From the NCBI RefSeq assembly GCF_000093025.1, contig NC_014207.1:2170001-2234000 (forward strand): DNA of 64,000 bases, given 5' to 3'. Under the pieces are notes generated by a model, which saw nothing but the letters and a program-made list of their open reading frames with translations, was not told the origin of the DNA and searched no databases. The position numbers and the translations under genes are program-made. This document shows, one piece after another, positions 17,144 to 27,559 of this stretch. Source of the stretch: Methylotenera versatilis 301 (GTDB lineage: Bacteria; Pseudomonadota; Gammaproteobacteria; Burkholderiales; Methylophilaceae). Numbering within the stretch: the first letter of the stretch is position 1; the number at the start of each line of letters is the position of its first letter.

Positions 17144-19720
17144 TCAAACAAAGGTCTTTAGATGATAAAGAACTTCTAAAGCTTGCTTAGGCGTCAAGTC
17201 GTCTGGATTAACACCCTCTAATGCATTAACCACCGGATGCAACACTATTTCTGGCGCGATTGCTTCGCTTGAAAACAAATCTACTTGGGCGTTATTGTTT
17301 GCCACATTTTGATTTTCAAGCTGGAGTAATTTGCGCTTTGCGCTCGCCACTACCGATTTAGGAATACCCGCCAACTGCGCTACTTGCAAACCATAACTTT
17401 GATTAGCAGCACCCTCTTCAACCTTATGCATAAAGACTATGTTGTGACCATGCTCAACTGCATCTAGATGCACGTTAGCGGCCTGTTTAAACTCATCGAC
17501 AATGCGTGTAAGTTCAAAATAGTGGGTTGCAAAAAGTGTATAACTGCGGTTCTTCTCTAGCAACTGCTTAGCCACAGCCCAAGCCAAACTTAAACCATCA
17601 AAAGTCGAAGTGCCGCGACCAATTTCATCTAGCAATACTAAGCTTTTATCCGTCGCATTATGCAAAATGTTAGCGGTTTCTGTCATTTCCACCATAAAGG
17701 TAGAGCGACCACCTGCCAAATCATCAGATGCGCCGATTCGCGTCATAATGCGATCAATTTCTCCGATTTTAGCCGAACTCGCCGGAACATAACATCCACA
17801 ATGCGCCAACAATACAATCAACGCAGTTTGCCGCATAAAGGTTGATTTACCACCCATGTTAGGACCGGTAATGAGCAACAACTGGCGATAAGGATTTAAC
17901 ACCACATCATTGGCAATAAAGGGCTGGGCGATACTTTCAACCACAGGATGGCGCCCATTTACAATTTGAATGCCAGCTTCTGTAATAAATTCTGGTGCAA
18001 CATAATTGAGTGTTTCAGCGCGTTCGGCAAAACAACTCAACACATCCAAGCTAGCAACCGCACCAGCATTGGTCTGCAGGGCGACAATAAACGGCATTAG
18101 CTTCTCTAGCACTTCGGCAAAAAGCAGCTTCTCGCGCGCGAGTGCGCGGTCATTAGCGCTCAGTACTTTGTCTTCAAACGCTTTAAGTTCAGGCGTGATA
18201 AAGCGTTCAACATTTTTTAGCGTCTGACGACGTCGATATTCTGCAGGGGCGGTTTCAGCTTGCGCGCGACTCATTTCAATATAAAAGCCGTGCACACTGT
18301 TGTACTCAACTTTTAAATTAGTGATGCCTGTGCGGGCTTTTTCGGCCGCTTCATATTGCAATAGAAATTCGCCATGATTATTTTGCAGCGCACGTAATTC
18401 GTCCAACTCAGCATCGTAACCATCAGCAATCACGCCACCTTCACGCAACACAACGCTTGGCTCGGCTTTAATCGCGGTAGTCAGCAAACTCGCAACCGCA
18501 TTCGGCGGGGTTAAACTTGAGCCCAAAGTCTGTAATAAGCTGGTTTGTGAGTTTTGCAATTGCGCTTGCAGTAAAGGTAATTGCTGCAAACTTGCAGACA
18601 AGCCTGATAAATCTCTCGGCCTAGCTGTTTTAAGGGCTATACGGGCTGTGATACGCTCTATATCGCCGATATTCTTCAGCGGCAACATAGCGTAACTATT
18701 ATTCTGAATCAGCTCAGCTACTGCTTCATGGCGCTTCATCACCAAATTTCTATCTTGCAATGGGTGATGCAACCAGTGGCGCAAAAGCCGTGCGCCCATG
18801 GCAGTTTGCGTGGTATTGAGCAGTGAATACAAAGTCGGGCTTGCTTCGCCACGCAAGGTCATATCTATTTCTAGATTGCGTCGTGTGGCAGCATCTAGCT
18901 GAACGTAAGCACTAGTCACTTCAACCGAAATGGCGTTGATATGCGGCAAGGTGGTGCGTTGCGTGTGCTTCACATAATCAAGTAAAGCACCCGCCGCACA
19001 AATGGCTGGGTTAAGGCTAGCGCAGCCAAAACCGTTTAAATCATATGTGTTGAACTGTTTAGTTAAAGTATTAAAAGCACTGTCAAAATCAAACTGCCAT
19101 GGGCTTAAGCGCTTTTTAGCCACTTTACTCAAACCGATTGCCGCATGCATAAAATCATCTGCCAACAAAATCTCACTGGGGGCAATACGCTCAATCTCTT
19201 GGCCTAATAGCCCGACTGCAATCTCGCTTAAAATAAACGTACCAGAAGCGAGATTTAAACGTGCTAAACCAATCACGCCTTCTGCTTGAAAAATGCTGAG
19301 TAACTGATTATCACGAGACTCATCTAACAGCGCCGTATCAGTTAACGTACCTGGCGTTAAAATACGTGCGACTTGCCTATCCACAGGACCTTTGCTGGTT
19401 GCGGGATCGCCTATTTGCTCACAAATCGCAACCGCTTCACCTAATTTAGCTAATTTAGCTAAATAGCCTTCAGCCGCATGATATGGTACACCTGCCATTT
19501 TGATAGGCTGACCATTACTGCTACCGCGATGCGTTAATGTTATACCCAGCAGACGTGAGGCTTTTTCAGCATCTTCAAAAAACAACTCATAAAAGTCGCC
19601 CATGCGATAAAACAACAACATATCTGGATGCTGTGCCTTTAAACCAAGATACTGGCGCATCATGGGGGTGTGGCTAGCGGCGGCTGCCTCATGTGCTGAG
19701 GGCTGTTGAATCTTACTCAT
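17144..19720 (-). CDS. mutS: DNA mismatch repair protein MutS
   Basis: An 858-residue mismatch-recognition ATPase (E. coli 853). The N-terminal Phe-x-Glu mismatch clamp lies in MGDFYELFF. The C-terminal ATPase has Walker [10 protein letters not shown], signature region [14 protein letters not shown], Walker [14 protein letters not shown] and the FATHYFELT motif. I place the start at the ATG at 19720 ([11 protein letters not shown]), because it overlaps the stop of the upstream gene by 8 nt and matches family N-termini. An upstream TTG-type extension of 17 residues inside the neighbour is unlikely. No mutL is nearby. Confidence 0.96.
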   Translation of the reverse strand: MSKIQQPSAHEAAAASHTPMMRQYLGLKAQHPDMLLFYRMGDFYELFFEDAEKASRLLGITLTHRGSSNGQPIKMAGVPYHAAEGYLAKLAKLGEAVAICEQIGDPATSKGPVDRQVARILTPGTLTDTALLDESRDNQLLSIFQAEGVIGLARLNLASGTFILSEIAVGLLGQEIERIAPSEILLADDFMHAAIGLSKVAKKRLSPWQFDFDSAFNTLTKQFNTYDLNGFGCASLNPAICAAGALLDYVKHTQRTTLPHINAISVEVTSAYVQLDAATRRNLEIDMTLRGEASPTLYSLLNTTQTAMGARLLRHWLHHPLQDRNLVMKRHEAVAELIQNNSYAMLPLKNIGDIERITARIALKTARPRDLSGLSASLQQLPLLQAQLQNSQTSLLQTLGSSLTPPNAVASLLTTAIKAEPSVVLREGGVIADGYDAELDELRALQNNHGEFLLQYEAAEKARTGITNLKVEYNSVHGFYIEMSRAQAETAPAEYRRRQTLKNVERFITPELKAFEDKVLSANDRALAREKLLFAEVLEKLMPFIVALQTNAGAVASLDVLSCFAERAETLNYVAPEFITEAGIQIVNGRHPVVESIAQPFIANDVVLNPYRQLLLITGPNMGGKSTFMRQTALIVLLAHCGCYVPASSAKIGEIDRIMTRIGASDDLAGGRSTFMVEMTETANILHNATDKSLVLLDEIGRGTSTFDGLSLAWAVAKQLLEKNRSYTLFATHYFELTRIVDEFKQAANVHLDAVEHGHNIVFMHKVEEGAANQSYGLQVAQLAGIPKSVVASAKRKLLQLENQNVANNNAQVDLFSSEAIAPEIVLHPVVNALEGVNPDDLTPKQALEVLYHLKTFV

Positions 19721-21788
19721 GGTCAGCAGTAATTTTATCCGTCGAGTTTTTAGGTGGAAAAATAAATTCACCTGGATGCTGGTTTAATCTTGTTGCCAAA
19801 TTACCCAACAATAATCGCCATTGTTTAAAGCGGACCTTACGCGACTTCATGGCCACATAAAGCGCCAAGCTGAAACTTACAGCAAGATTCACAAAACCGA
19901 TTAACGCCAAGCTCAAGGCAATATAAGCAACGGCTTGCCAAGTTAACATGAAATCTAAAGCAACTGCAGCATACCCAGCATATGCCGATGAAAAGGTAAT
20001 GTGCCTGATATCAAAAGGCAAACCAAAGAGCACGCCTATTGCCGTCATGCCGCCTAACAAACAACCAAAATAGAAGTTACCGGCCAGCGCACCCAAGTTG
20101 TTTTCTACATAATTAGCAACGCGATTAAGCCGCGTAACACCTAGAACTTTCTGCATCCATGTAACAGCACGTAAGCGCTGAGGAATTTTGTTATAAATAG
20201 CCAAATTATCATGGTAACCAGCAATTAAGCCCGATAAAAACAAACAAACACCCGCCACAGCAGCATAAAGCAAGGCACCACTGCGAAAAGGATCGATATC
20301 AGCCATAAGGTGATGTGCTTTTTCTGGCGTGATGAAATGCTGACCAGTAAAGTGTAGCGTACCCAAAGCAATCAACATCGCGATAGGGACTACCAATACT
20401 ACATTACCAAAAATTGCGACGAGCTGACTGCGCATGGTATTGGCAATCATCGCCACCAAATTATCCATTTCTTTAGATTTGCTGTCAGTTGCGTCAATAC
20501 TGGCAGCAATCGCAGCAGCAGTCATAGCAGGCTGCTTAGTAGCAACCGTAAAATGCAATATGTGAATTAGAATAAATCCTAGGCCGTAATTTAAACTAAA
20601 TAAGATAGCTTCAGTCAGCGGTGCCATATGCTGCTTGGCAAGCGTGATTTTAATCATTGCCATGAAAGCAATAATAACGCCTGCACCCATTGCTGAGCGC
20701 ATTAATGCAAAGTATTCGCTACGATTGCCTGTGATGTAATGCTCACCTGTGCGACTGGCATTTTCAGTCACACGTAATGCCATGACTTCCATATTCTCAC
20801 GCCAATGCTCACTTACGTCGTTTTTATGGCATTCGCTATAAACCAGCTCTTTGAAAAGCTGTACGATTTTTAGATTCGCTTTAGAGTGAGCTTCTTTAGG
20901 ACTTGTCTCTTGATTATTGTGACTGTCATCACTGCTGGTGTGGTCAAGAATCTCTAATAGCGTTTCTAGTCGGCTGACTTGTTGCGCCATTCTCTGCAAC
21001 ATAAAAGTCAGTTGTATGCTGGTACCAACAATCGCGCTATTGCGTCGAATTTTCATGACCACTTCACTACACTGATTCAGCATCACTAAAATATGCTTGA
21101 TATCAGTCTCGTTACTTTTTGAATTTAAATCATGCGTATCTGCATCTGGCGATGCCAGAAACTCAGCTAACTCTATTTGCTGCGCAATAAATGGTGAAGT
21201 ATGTTGCTCAAGTTCAGGATGATTGCGCAGCAACTCAGGCTCTAAGCCTAATGCTGCTATTCGGTATGAAAGCACCTGAGTCGCGGCCAAAAAATTCTGT
21301 CGGCATGATTCAATAATAGGTTCCGTAATATCAGTAGTAGCCTCATTGAACCTTATTGCTACGATAAGCTGCTCCCAAACCTCATCAGGTACAGCCTGCA
21401 CCCATAACTCATCGCTGGTTTTAGTGAAAAAACATGCGAATAAATCAATGAGATAAGACTCATCAACCGCTTCAGGTAAGAGCTTATGCCCTATGCGCCT
21501 CCGCATTTCAGTAAAGAACCCCGAAAAAGCGGAATGACGGGTCACTAAGAATAGTGAGATGGGTTTATGTTCGCTTAATAGTCTTAATATCGCCTCACGC
21601 AACTGGCGCGCTTTTTCAGGGTGACTGTTGAGCAAATAACACAGCGCTTGAATCGCTTTGATGGCCGCTTCCACCTGATTTGGCTTTGACGGCCTAATTT
21701 CTGCAATTAAGCTTGCAATAAACTTAGCGGTTGATTGCGGCGAATGAACAGACTCACTCATATGCCGCTCGAACACGTGCTCTATCAT
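19713..21788 (-). CDS. Polytopic membrane protein of the 'site-specific recombinase' (Gcr, COG4389) family
   Basis: A 691-residue protein. It resembles the Neisseria Gcr family, named site-specific recombinase in databases. Residues 1-340 are soluble and helical. Residues about 365-675 hold six or seven hydrophobic helices (for example [74 protein letters not shown]). I see neither the tyrosine-recombinase RHRY residues nor a serine-recombinase catalytic domain. The name is therefore doubtful, and a membrane role is more likely. It starts 2 nt after the suhB stop and overlaps mutS by 8 nt, so the three genes form an operon. An alternative start is the ATG at 21761. Confidence 0.8.
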   Translation of the reverse strand: MIEHVFERHMSESVHSPQSTAKFIASLIAEIRPSKPNQVEAAIKAIQALCYLLNSHPEKARQLREAILRLLSEHKPISLFLVTRHSAFSGFFTEMRRRIGHKLLPEAVDESYLIDLFACFFTKTSDELWVQAVPDEVWEQLIVAIRFNEATTDITEPIIESCRQNFLAATQVLSYRIAALGLEPELLRNHPELEQHTSPFIAQQIELAEFLASPDADTHDLNSKSNETDIKHILVMLNQCSEVVMKIRRNSAIVGTSIQLTFMLQRMAQQVSRLETLLEILDHTSSDDSHNNQETSPKEAHSKANLKIVQLFKELVYSECHKNDVSEHWRENMEVMALRVTENASRTGEHYITGNRSEYFALMRSAMGAGVIIAFMAMIKITLAKQHMAPLTEAILFSLNYGLGFILIHILHFTVATKQPAMTAAAIAASIDATDSKSKEMDNLVAMIANTMRSQLVAIFGNVVLVVPIAMLIALGTLHFTGQHFITPEKAHHLMADIDPFRSGALLYAAVAGVCLFLSGLIAGYHDNLAIYNKIPQRLRAVTWMQKVLGVTRLNRVANYVENNLGALAGNFYFGCLLGGMTAIGVLFGLPFDIRHITFSSAYAGYAAVALDFMLTWQAVAYIALSLALIGFVNLAVSFSLALYVAMKSRKVRFKQWRLLLGNLATRLNQHPGEFIFPPKNSTDKITADHE

Positions 21789-21790
21789 CG

Positions 21791-22597
21791 TTATTTAGGT
21801 GTTTTTAAATCGTCAGTTAAATGCGGGCTTAAGGTTTGCAGCATTTGAGAGAATATTTTTGGGTTGGCAGCAACGATATTGCCTGTTTTAAGCCATGACT
21901 CATTACCTTCAAAGTCTCCCACAATACCGCCCGCTTCTTGCACGATTAAACCGCCTGCGGCGACGTCCCAAGTTGACAGGTCAATTTCCCAAAAACCATC
22001 ATACCAACCTGCAGCCACGTAAGCCAAATCTAATGCGGCTGAACCTGGACGGCGAATCCCAGTGGTCTTTTTAATCATGTCTTTCAACATATCTAAGTAG
22101 GTATCTAGATGCGTGAAATCACGGAATGGAAAGCCTGTACCGATAATGGTATCTTGCAATTTTGTGCGTTGTGATACACGAATACGCTTGTCATTCAAGA
22201 ATGCACCGCGACCTTTGGTTGCAGTAAACAAGTCATTGCGATTTGGGTCATACACTACCGCGTGCGTCAATACGCCGCGTTCTTGCAAGGCGATTGAGAT
22301 GCAATATTGCGGCATGCCATGTAAAAAGTTGGTAGTGCCGTCTAACGGATCAATAATCCAAATGAAATCAGCTTCAGAATTCGATTCGCCGCTTTCTTCA
22401 CCCAAAAATCCGTGCGTTGGATACAAATCCTTCAACATGTCGATAATGGCACCCTCTGCAGCTTTATCTACTTCAGTGACAAAGTCATTGTAAGTTTTGG
22501 TTTGAATTTTGAGGGAGCCTACGTCTTCAGAGGCACGTGTAATAATATTGCCAGCGCGGCGTGCAGCTTTCACTGCATTGGATAACATAGGATGCAT
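21791..22597 (-). CDS. suhB: Inositol-1-monophosphatase family protein SuhB
   Basis: A 268-residue magnesium-dependent phosphatase; the N-terminus [17 protein letters not shown] is nearly that of E. coli SuhB. Metal and catalytic motifs are GEESGE near 66, [12 protein letters not shown] near 83 and the C-terminal [22 protein letters not shown]. In E. coli SuhB also binds RNA polymerase and NusA to support rRNA antitermination. It heads the suhB-recombinase-like-mutS group. Confidence 0.95.
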   Translation of the reverse strand: MHPMLSNAVKAARRAGNIITRASEDVGSLKIQTKTYNDFVTEVDKAAEGAIIDMLKDLYPTHGFLGEESGESNSEADFIWIIDPLDGTTNFLHGMPQYCISIALQERGVLTHAVVYDPNRNDLFTATKGRGAFLNDKRIRVSQRTKLQDTIIGTGFPFRDFTHLDTYLDMLKDMIKKTTGIRRPGSAALDLAYVAAGWYDGFWEIDLSTWDVAAGGLIVQEAGGIVGDFEGNESWLKTGNIVAANPKIFSQMLQTLSPHLTDDLKTPK

Positions 22598-22665
22598 ATT
22601 TTCTCGAATCTTTGTTGGTAGTCTGTTGCTTTAACCTGTATTGAATAAAACTTAGGCTAAATATG

Positions 22666-22712
22666 GCTTGAGTCATTACTTAACCTTCAATGACTTAAGT
22701 AATGACTCAAGC
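22666..22712. repeat. Perfect 18-bp inverted repeat between the rhomboid gene and suhB
   Basis: Arms at 22666-22683 and 22695-22712 are exact reverse complements (GCTTGAGTCATTACTTAA), with an 11-nt spacer. No T-run follows the hairpin on the minus strand, so it is not a standard intrinsic terminator. It lies about 70 nt upstream of suhB and 150 nt downstream of the rhomboid gene. Confidence 0.8.
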
Positions 22713-22859
22713 TTTAAATTCATGTTAAAGAACTGATAAGTCAGCATTTTAATACTATTTCACGTATTCACCAATCGCCATGTTCACCAATTAACAAGTT
22801 CATTAATCGCCATGAAGAGCTGGCCTAAGCAACTGTAAGTTTTGACGCAAAAAGTTTTC

Positions 22860-23900
22860 TTAAGGTTGCGGCAGCTGCATAATCGGCTTACTTCGCATTT
22901 TATCTGCCAGCACTTGCGACTCAGACTTTCTTTTTTCAACATACTGCAATATGTTTTTAAGTTTAGCGGCTGAGGGCAATGCCGGGTCACTCGGCAATTG
23001 TGATAATTGCTCAAAACTTTGTTCATAAGGCTCGCTAATCGCCTCGTCTATATGATTCGCCAAGGAATCAAAGGTCGCTTCGCCTTTATTACCTTCATGC
23101 ATAATTTGTAGCCAAGAGCGATTAATAGCCTGATCTTTTAATAAAAACTCATCCACTTTCTTACGCAATAGCAACTCATCACTCCAGCGATACTTAGGTG
23201 CTGGAATATTCAGCACCAAAACCACACAGGCGAGCACAATAACGCCAGCAGCTAACAACTTAGTATTGCGCGATACAGGCTTAACCTCAATGGATTGCGA
23301 AAGTAAAATACTACTGAAAATACCCGTCAAAAAACCACCTATGTGGGCGGAATTATCAATGCCTGGCACAATAAAACCAAACACGATAGTCGCCACAGAA
23401 AACACCGAAGCGCCCCAGAACAACCAGCGAAACTCATGACGCGCAATCGATTGTCGTTCACGCCAGAGGAAAGTCAGCAGTGCGCCATAAACCCCAAAAA
23501 TAGCGCCTGACGCACCGCCAGACACTGCAGCATTCCCTTGAATAACCAGTGACACTAAGTTGCCAGTTAACCCACTCAACACGTAGATCCCAGCAAAACG
23601 AAGATGCCCATACATGCGCTCAACCAGCTGTCCTGCATCCCACAATGACCAAACATTCACTAGCAAATGAATGATGCCAAAATGCAGAAACATCGCAGTA
23701 CCTAAACGCCACCATTCGCCATCTTGCGTTGCTGGACCGAAATTAGCCCCCCAAGCGAGCTGAATAGCATTCGGCGAATGCCAAAAACCGGCACCCTTTA
23801 CCAACATCGCCACAAAAACTAAAATATTTGCCGCAATAATCAGCTTGGTAATCGTGACTTGTGGCACGCGTGATTTCAGCGTTAAGTGTAATGGCTGCAA
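22860..23900 (-). CDS. Rhomboid family intramembrane serine protease
   Basis: A 346-residue membrane protein. The rhomboid core has the HFGIIHLLVNVWSLW helix (oxyanion His and Asn), the catalytic serine in GGASGAIFG and the catalytic histidine in DNSAHIGGF, so it should be an active protease. Six core helices span residues about 17-205, followed by one more transmembrane helix near 218-235 and a 110-residue charged tail. Bacterial rhomboids cleave membrane proteins within the bilayer; the substrate here is unknown. It follows the TIGR03790 gene by 49 nt. Confidence 0.92.
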   Translation of the reverse strand: MQPLHLTLKSRVPQVTITKLIIAANILVFVAMLVKGAGFWHSPNAIQLAWGANFGPATQDGEWWRLGTAMFLHFGIIHLLVNVWSLWDAGQLVERMYGHLRFAGIYVLSGLTGNLVSLVIQGNAAVSGGASGAIFGVYGALLTFLWRERQSIARHEFRWLFWGASVFSVATIVFGFIVPGIDNSAHIGGFLTGIFSSILLSQSIEVKPVSRNTKLLAAGVIVLACVVLVLNIPAPKYRWSDELLLRKKVDEFLLKDQAINRSWLQIMHEGNKGEATFDSLANHIDEAISEPYEQSFEQLSQLPSDPALPSAAKLKNILQYVEKRKSESQVLADKMRSKPIMQLPQP

Positions 23901-23949
23901 ATGAAATCCTATGTGTCTTATGCTAATAACTCAAATACCAACTTAAACC

Positions 23950-24999
23950 TCACTGAACATTTTGCAGCATTCGGCAAGAGGTACAGTATGGACTCGCTAA
24001 AGGCTCACCTATAAACAAACCCTGTGCTGGCCATGCAACGCTTTTCCAATAAGCTTCCACGGCGCTTTCGCCCGAAAGATAATGTGCAAGCAGTACGGTT
24101 GGGTTAGGGAATTTTTGCCAATAATTACAAGGCTCGGAAACAGTGCCATAGCTAGCAGTAGCACCAGCTTCCAGCCATTTCAAGCTACTCATTTGACCGC
24201 CTCCTAGTAAGTCTCCACCAGAAGAAGTCAAATGGTCAGCAAGCGCACCAGGCATAAATCCTAACGTATCCAGCTTTGGCACATGTGCAAGACCAGTCTC
24301 ATACACCATGATGTCTTTCATATTTTCAATTGCGTCTAATTGCAAAGTTTGTATCTGTAGCTTTCTCTCAGGAATCTGCATAGATTTTGGGAAAAACTCA
24401 GCTCTAGAACTGCGCAGCTTGTCTGAGGTATTTAAATAATAAGCGCTCGCTTCACTCATCATAAATCCGCTTAATATGCCGCGATCGATCAATGCTTTTG
24501 CCTCATCTACCGACTCTGTCGGCATTAACATAGATAGTCTCAAACCCGCATCAACAGGCTGTGTCGTAGCACTATTAAAATAAGGGCTCATTTTGCCGGG
24601 GCCGCAAGTTTTTTTGCACTGCTGTGCGTCAAAACCTAATGTCAGTGCAGACGTAATCGCGTTGCACTCCACCGCATAAGGCGCTGTCCAAACTAGCAAG
24701 ATGACTTGCATCTCTGGTTTTAGTTTTTCATCAATAGATTGCTTGAGCTGATTAAACTGCTCAACCGTGAGTTTTTTAGGATTTCCAGGGATGTTGACTC
24801 GAATAAGATTATCCGACGGAATGCCGCGTGCTTTCAAATAATACTGACCGATGGCTACACTGTTAGTATTAGCCGTATTCACGATCACAGCCACGTTGCT
24901 TGGCCTAATTAGAGAATCAGCTGCAAACACCTTATTCATAAACAAGGTACTCGAAAACATAAGCGCCGTAACGCTAAATAAAATAATAAGTTTCTTCAT
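23950..24999 (-). CDS. Exported TIGR03790 family protein
   Basis: A 349-residue protein with a signal peptide (KKLIILFSVTALMFSSTLFM, then KVFA) starting at the ATG at 24999. A GTG 8 codons upstream is possible but spoils the signal peptide form. The body matches the TIGR03790 family: VAVIVNTANTNSVAIGQYYLKARGIP near the N-terminus, VECNAITSALTLGFD in the middle, and the late ASYGTVSEPCNYWQKFPNP. Function of this family is unknown. Cysteines at CKKTC and the C-terminal YCTSC may form disulfides. Its partner in this genome is not obvious; it lies upstream of the rhomboid gene on the same strand. Confidence 0.82.
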   Translation of the reverse strand: MKKLIILFSVTALMFSSTLFMNKVFAADSLIRPSNVAVIVNTANTNSVAIGQYYLKARGIPSDNLIRVNIPGNPKKLTVEQFNQLKQSIDEKLKPEMQVILLVWTAPYAVECNAITSALTLGFDAQQCKKTCGPGKMSPYFNSATTQPVDAGLRLSMLMPTESVDEAKALIDRGILSGFMMSEASAYYLNTSDKLRSSRAEFFPKSMQIPERKLQIQTLQLDAIENMKDIMVYETGLAHVPKLDTLGFMPGALADHLTSSGGDLLGGGQMSSLKWLEAGATASYGTVSEPCNYWQKFPNPTVLLAHYLSGESAVEAYWKSVAWPAQGLFIGEPLASPYCTSCRMLQNVQ

Positions 25000-25192
25000 C
25001 AGCCTATGACTAAATATTTGCACGAAGCATGCTTCAGTATACCTTTAACATTTAAACAATTTAATTTTTACAATATTTTTGCTGCATTTAAGTTTTAATC
25101 ACTCATCATGACCATACAGCAGATTTAAATGTTCAAAATCCATATAGTGCAGAGTTTAGAATGATAAAATGACACTTTAATGGTGATATGTC

Positions 25193-25966
25193 ATGACAGC
25201 AAATTTAGACGCAATAAAATCAGACTCAGCAAAAGCTGAATCCTTACACAATGTACGTGTAGTGCTATGCCAAACCAGCCATCCTGGGAATATTGGCTCA
25301 GCAGCACGCGCAATGAAAACCATGGGGTTGAAGCATTTATATTTGGTAAAACCAGATAAGTTTCCAGACGCCCATGCCACCGCTCTTTCAACTGGTGCAG
25401 CAGATTTACTCGAAAATGCAATCGTGACGGAAACATTAAGTGAAGCACTGCAAGGTTGCGTACTAGCTATCGGCATGAGTGCACGTAAACGTCAAATTTC
25501 GCACGAGCTTGTGAATGTGCGGGAAGCCGCAATGCGAGCAAGTAAAATAGCGGCTTCGCAGCCTATCGCCTTGGTATTCGGCACTGAGATGAGCGGTCTT
25601 TCGAACGCTGAATTAGATTGCTGCCAGCTGCTTGCCATGATTCCAGCGAACCCTGAATACTCATCACTCAATTTAGCGGCTGCAGTGCAAGTCATGTGTT
25701 ACGAAATGCGTATGGCGGTGCTTGAGTGTAAACTGGATGAAATCACGCCAACCGAATACGCTACTAACGAAGCCTTAGAAGGTTTATATGCACATCTGGA
25801 AGATACGCTCATTAAAATTGGCTACCTCAACCCCAATGCACCAAAGAAACTCAGTGAGCGTATACGTCGTATCTATGCCCGTGCCAAACTTGAAAAAGAA
25901 GAAGTAAATCTGCTTAGAGGCATTCTAACGTTAACGATAGAACCAAAAAAACATACCAAGTATTAA
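25193..25966 (+). CDS. trmJ: tRNA (cytidine/uridine-2'-O-)-methyltransferase TrmJ
   Basis: A 257-residue SPOUT (trefoil-knot) methyltransferase modifying position 32 of certain tRNAs with S-adenosylmethionine. Motif 1 is in TSHPGNIGSAARAMKTMGL near residue 30, motif 2 in LVFGTEMSGLSNAEL near 125 and motif 3 in IPANPEYSSLNLAAAVQVMCYE near 146, which form the knot. Length agrees with TrmJ (E. coli 246). It is divergent from the TIGR03790 gene. Confidence 0.93.
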   Translation: MTANLDAIKSDSAKAESLHNVRVVLCQTSHPGNIGSAARAMKTMGLKHLYLVKPDKFPDAHATALSTGAADLLENAIVTETLSEALQGCVLAIGMSARKRQISHELVNVREAAMRASKIAASQPIALVFGTEMSGLSNAELDCCQLLAMIPANPEYSSLNLAAAVQVMCYEMRMAVLECKLDEITPTEYATNEALEGLYAHLEDTLIKIGYLNPNAPKKLSERIRRIYARAKLEKEEVNLLRGILTLTIEPKKHTKY

Positions 25967-26065
25967 TTAAATCTTTACTACTCATGATTCATCGCACATT
26001 AATCAAACCAGCATATTCATAGCTTTTAAAGCAATCGACACTGCAAGTTATGTCATAATATCGCC

Positions 26066-26848
26066 ATGTTTAATCACCTAAAAGAAGACATCTCCATTGT
26101 GTTCGAGCGCGACCCTGCTGCGCGCACACATTGGGAAATACTTACCACTTACCCTGGTGTACATGCGCTGCTGATGCACCGCCTATCGCATTGGCTATGG
26201 AAGCAGCACTTATATTGGCTTGCGCGCTTTAATTCGCATCTAGCTCGCTGGCTCACAGGCATCGAAATTCACCCAGGTGCCACTATTGGTCGTCGCGTGT
26301 TTATTGACCACGGTATGGGCGTAGTAGTCGGCGAGACAGCCGTGATTGGCGATGATTGCACGCTTTACCACGGTGTAACACTTGGCGGAACTTCATGGAA
26401 CAAAGGTAAGCGTCATCCGACGCTTGAAAGTGGCGTGGTGATTGGTGCTGGGGCAAAAGTACTCGGCCCGATTACCGTAGGCACTGGTGCAAAAATCGGC
26501 TCAAATGCAGTTGTAGTAAAAAACGTACCTGCCAATGCAACAGCTGTTGGCATACCTGCGCGGATTTTAGAAGAAGAAAAAGCCAACAAAGAAGAGTCTA
26601 GCAAAAGCGCCAGCTTTACGGCTTATGCGGTGATTGATGATAACGATAAGTTCAATCACGAGGCGATGTCTAAAGCGCTACAGGTACTACTAGAACACAG
26701 TGCAGCACAAGATGCTAAGTTGGCTGAACTAACTTTACAGCTGCAGGCGCTCAGTAATGATGAAACTAGTGATACCAAGGTTGCTACTGCATTTGATGTA
26801 AAACAACCAATAAAAAGCAAAGTCACTAAAAAAATCACCTCAGAATAA
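26066..26848 (+). CDS. cysE: Serine O-acetyltransferase CysE
   Basis: A 260-residue enzyme that acetylates serine with acetyl-CoA, the committed step of cysteine synthesis. The N-terminal helical domain is short, followed by the left-handed parallel beta-helix with hexapeptide repeats ([30 protein letters not shown]) and the catalytic/CoA loop [19 protein letters not shown]. After the helix (residue about 172) a non-conserved tail of about 85 residues follows, predicted helical and Lys/Ala-rich; many CysE lack this. Its position just before iscR and the desulfurases fits cysteine supply for Fe-S clusters. Confidence 0.93.
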   Translation: MFNHLKEDISIVFERDPAARTHWEILTTYPGVHALLMHRLSHWLWKQHLYWLARFNSHLARWLTGIEIHPGATIGRRVFIDHGMGVVVGETAVIGDDCTLYHGVTLGGTSWNKGKRHPTLESGVVIGAGAKVLGPITVGTGAKIGSNAVVVKNVPANATAVGIPARILEEEKANKEESSKSASFTAYAVIDDNDKFNHEAMSKALQVLLEHSAAQDAKLAELTLQLQALSNDETSDTKVATAFDVKQPIKSKVTKKITSE

Positions 26849-26946
26849 TCATCTAAAAAAGTCGCTAAGCGTAAAAAATCTTGCCTGGAATAGAATTATC
26901 AAGCAACTTAAATGAGTTGCTTTAGCAAGTGAACTTAAATGGGCTA

Positions 26947-26971
26947 ATAGTTGACTAAAGTGATCAGGTAT
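26947..26971 (+). promoter_or_regulatory. Type 1 IscR-binding site upstream of iscR
   Basis: The two half-sites ATAGTTGACT and TGATCAGGTAT, separated by AAAG, match the E. coli type 1 IscR motif (ATASYYGACT, RWWW, YAGTCRRSTAT) at nearly every position. A TTGACT -35-like hexamer lies inside it, so holo-IscR binding would block transcription. It is 39 nt before iscR, as expected for feedback control of the isc operon. Confidence 0.85.
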
Positions 26972-27009
26972 TATAAAATTGCCTGTAATTACATAGGTGC
27001 TATTTACTA

Positions 27010-27540
27010 ATGAAACTTACAACAAAAGGTCGTTTTGCTGTGACTGCGATGCTGGACTTAGCATTACACGAAGCGCTAGCCAATAGCGAGAGTAAGCTTG
27101 CAGGTAGCGAGCTTAACGAAATTAAACCCGTTACACTCGCAGGTATTAGCGAACGTCAGAGCATTTCACTTTCATATTTAGAGCAGCTATTCAGCCGCTT
27201 GCGTCGTCAAGGTTTAGTGAACAGTGTTCGCGGACCCGGCGGCGGCTACAAGCTTGCAAAAAACTATGCCGACATTTCAGTAGCTGAAATTATCAATGCG
27301 GTAGATGAGCAAATCGACGCAACACACTGTGGTGGTCAAGAAAACTGTAAAGATGAAGGTCGCTGTATGACACACGACTTATGGTCTACGCTCAACACTA
27401 AGATTTTAGATTACCTTGCCGGCGTAAGTTTAGCCGATATGGTTGCGTCACAGACATCAGATAAAAAAGTCACCATTATGCCGCGTGCTAACAGTGCTTG
27501 CAGTCAAAAAGATCTAACTATCGAGGCTGCGGTCGTTTAA
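27010..27540 (+). CDS. iscR: Fe-S cluster-sensing repressor IscR
   Basis: A 176-residue Rrf2-family regulator. The N-terminal winged helix starts [18 protein letters not shown] and includes [18 protein letters not shown] and GPGGGYKLA. The [2Fe-2S] ligands are three cysteines spaced Cys-x5-Cys-x5-Cys ([13 protein letters not shown]) plus a nearby His, exactly as in E. coli IscR. An insertion near residues 27-43 ([18 protein letters not shown]) lengthens the first domain. The C-terminal tail contains one more cysteine. It begins the isc operon. Confidence 0.96.
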   Translation: MKLTTKGRFAVTAMLDLALHEALANSESKLAGSELNEIKPVTLAGISERQSISLSYLEQLFSRLRRQGLVNSVRGPGGGYKLAKNYADISVAEIINAVDEQIDATHCGGQENCKDEGRCMTHDLWSTLNTKILDYLAGVSLADMVASQTSDKKVTIMPRANSACSQKDLTIEAAVV

Positions 27541-27559
27541 CACTCACGATACTTTAGCA

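Noticed and set aside
19713-21788. The 'recombinase' as a mobile-element marker
   Set aside because: No inverted repeats, direct repeats, integrase signature or foreign neighbours; the gene is coupled to core genes mutS and suhB.
22784-23026. 80-codon frame at the end of the rhomboid gene
   Set aside because: Overlaps the rhomboid coding sequence in another frame, with no conserved domain or ribosome site.
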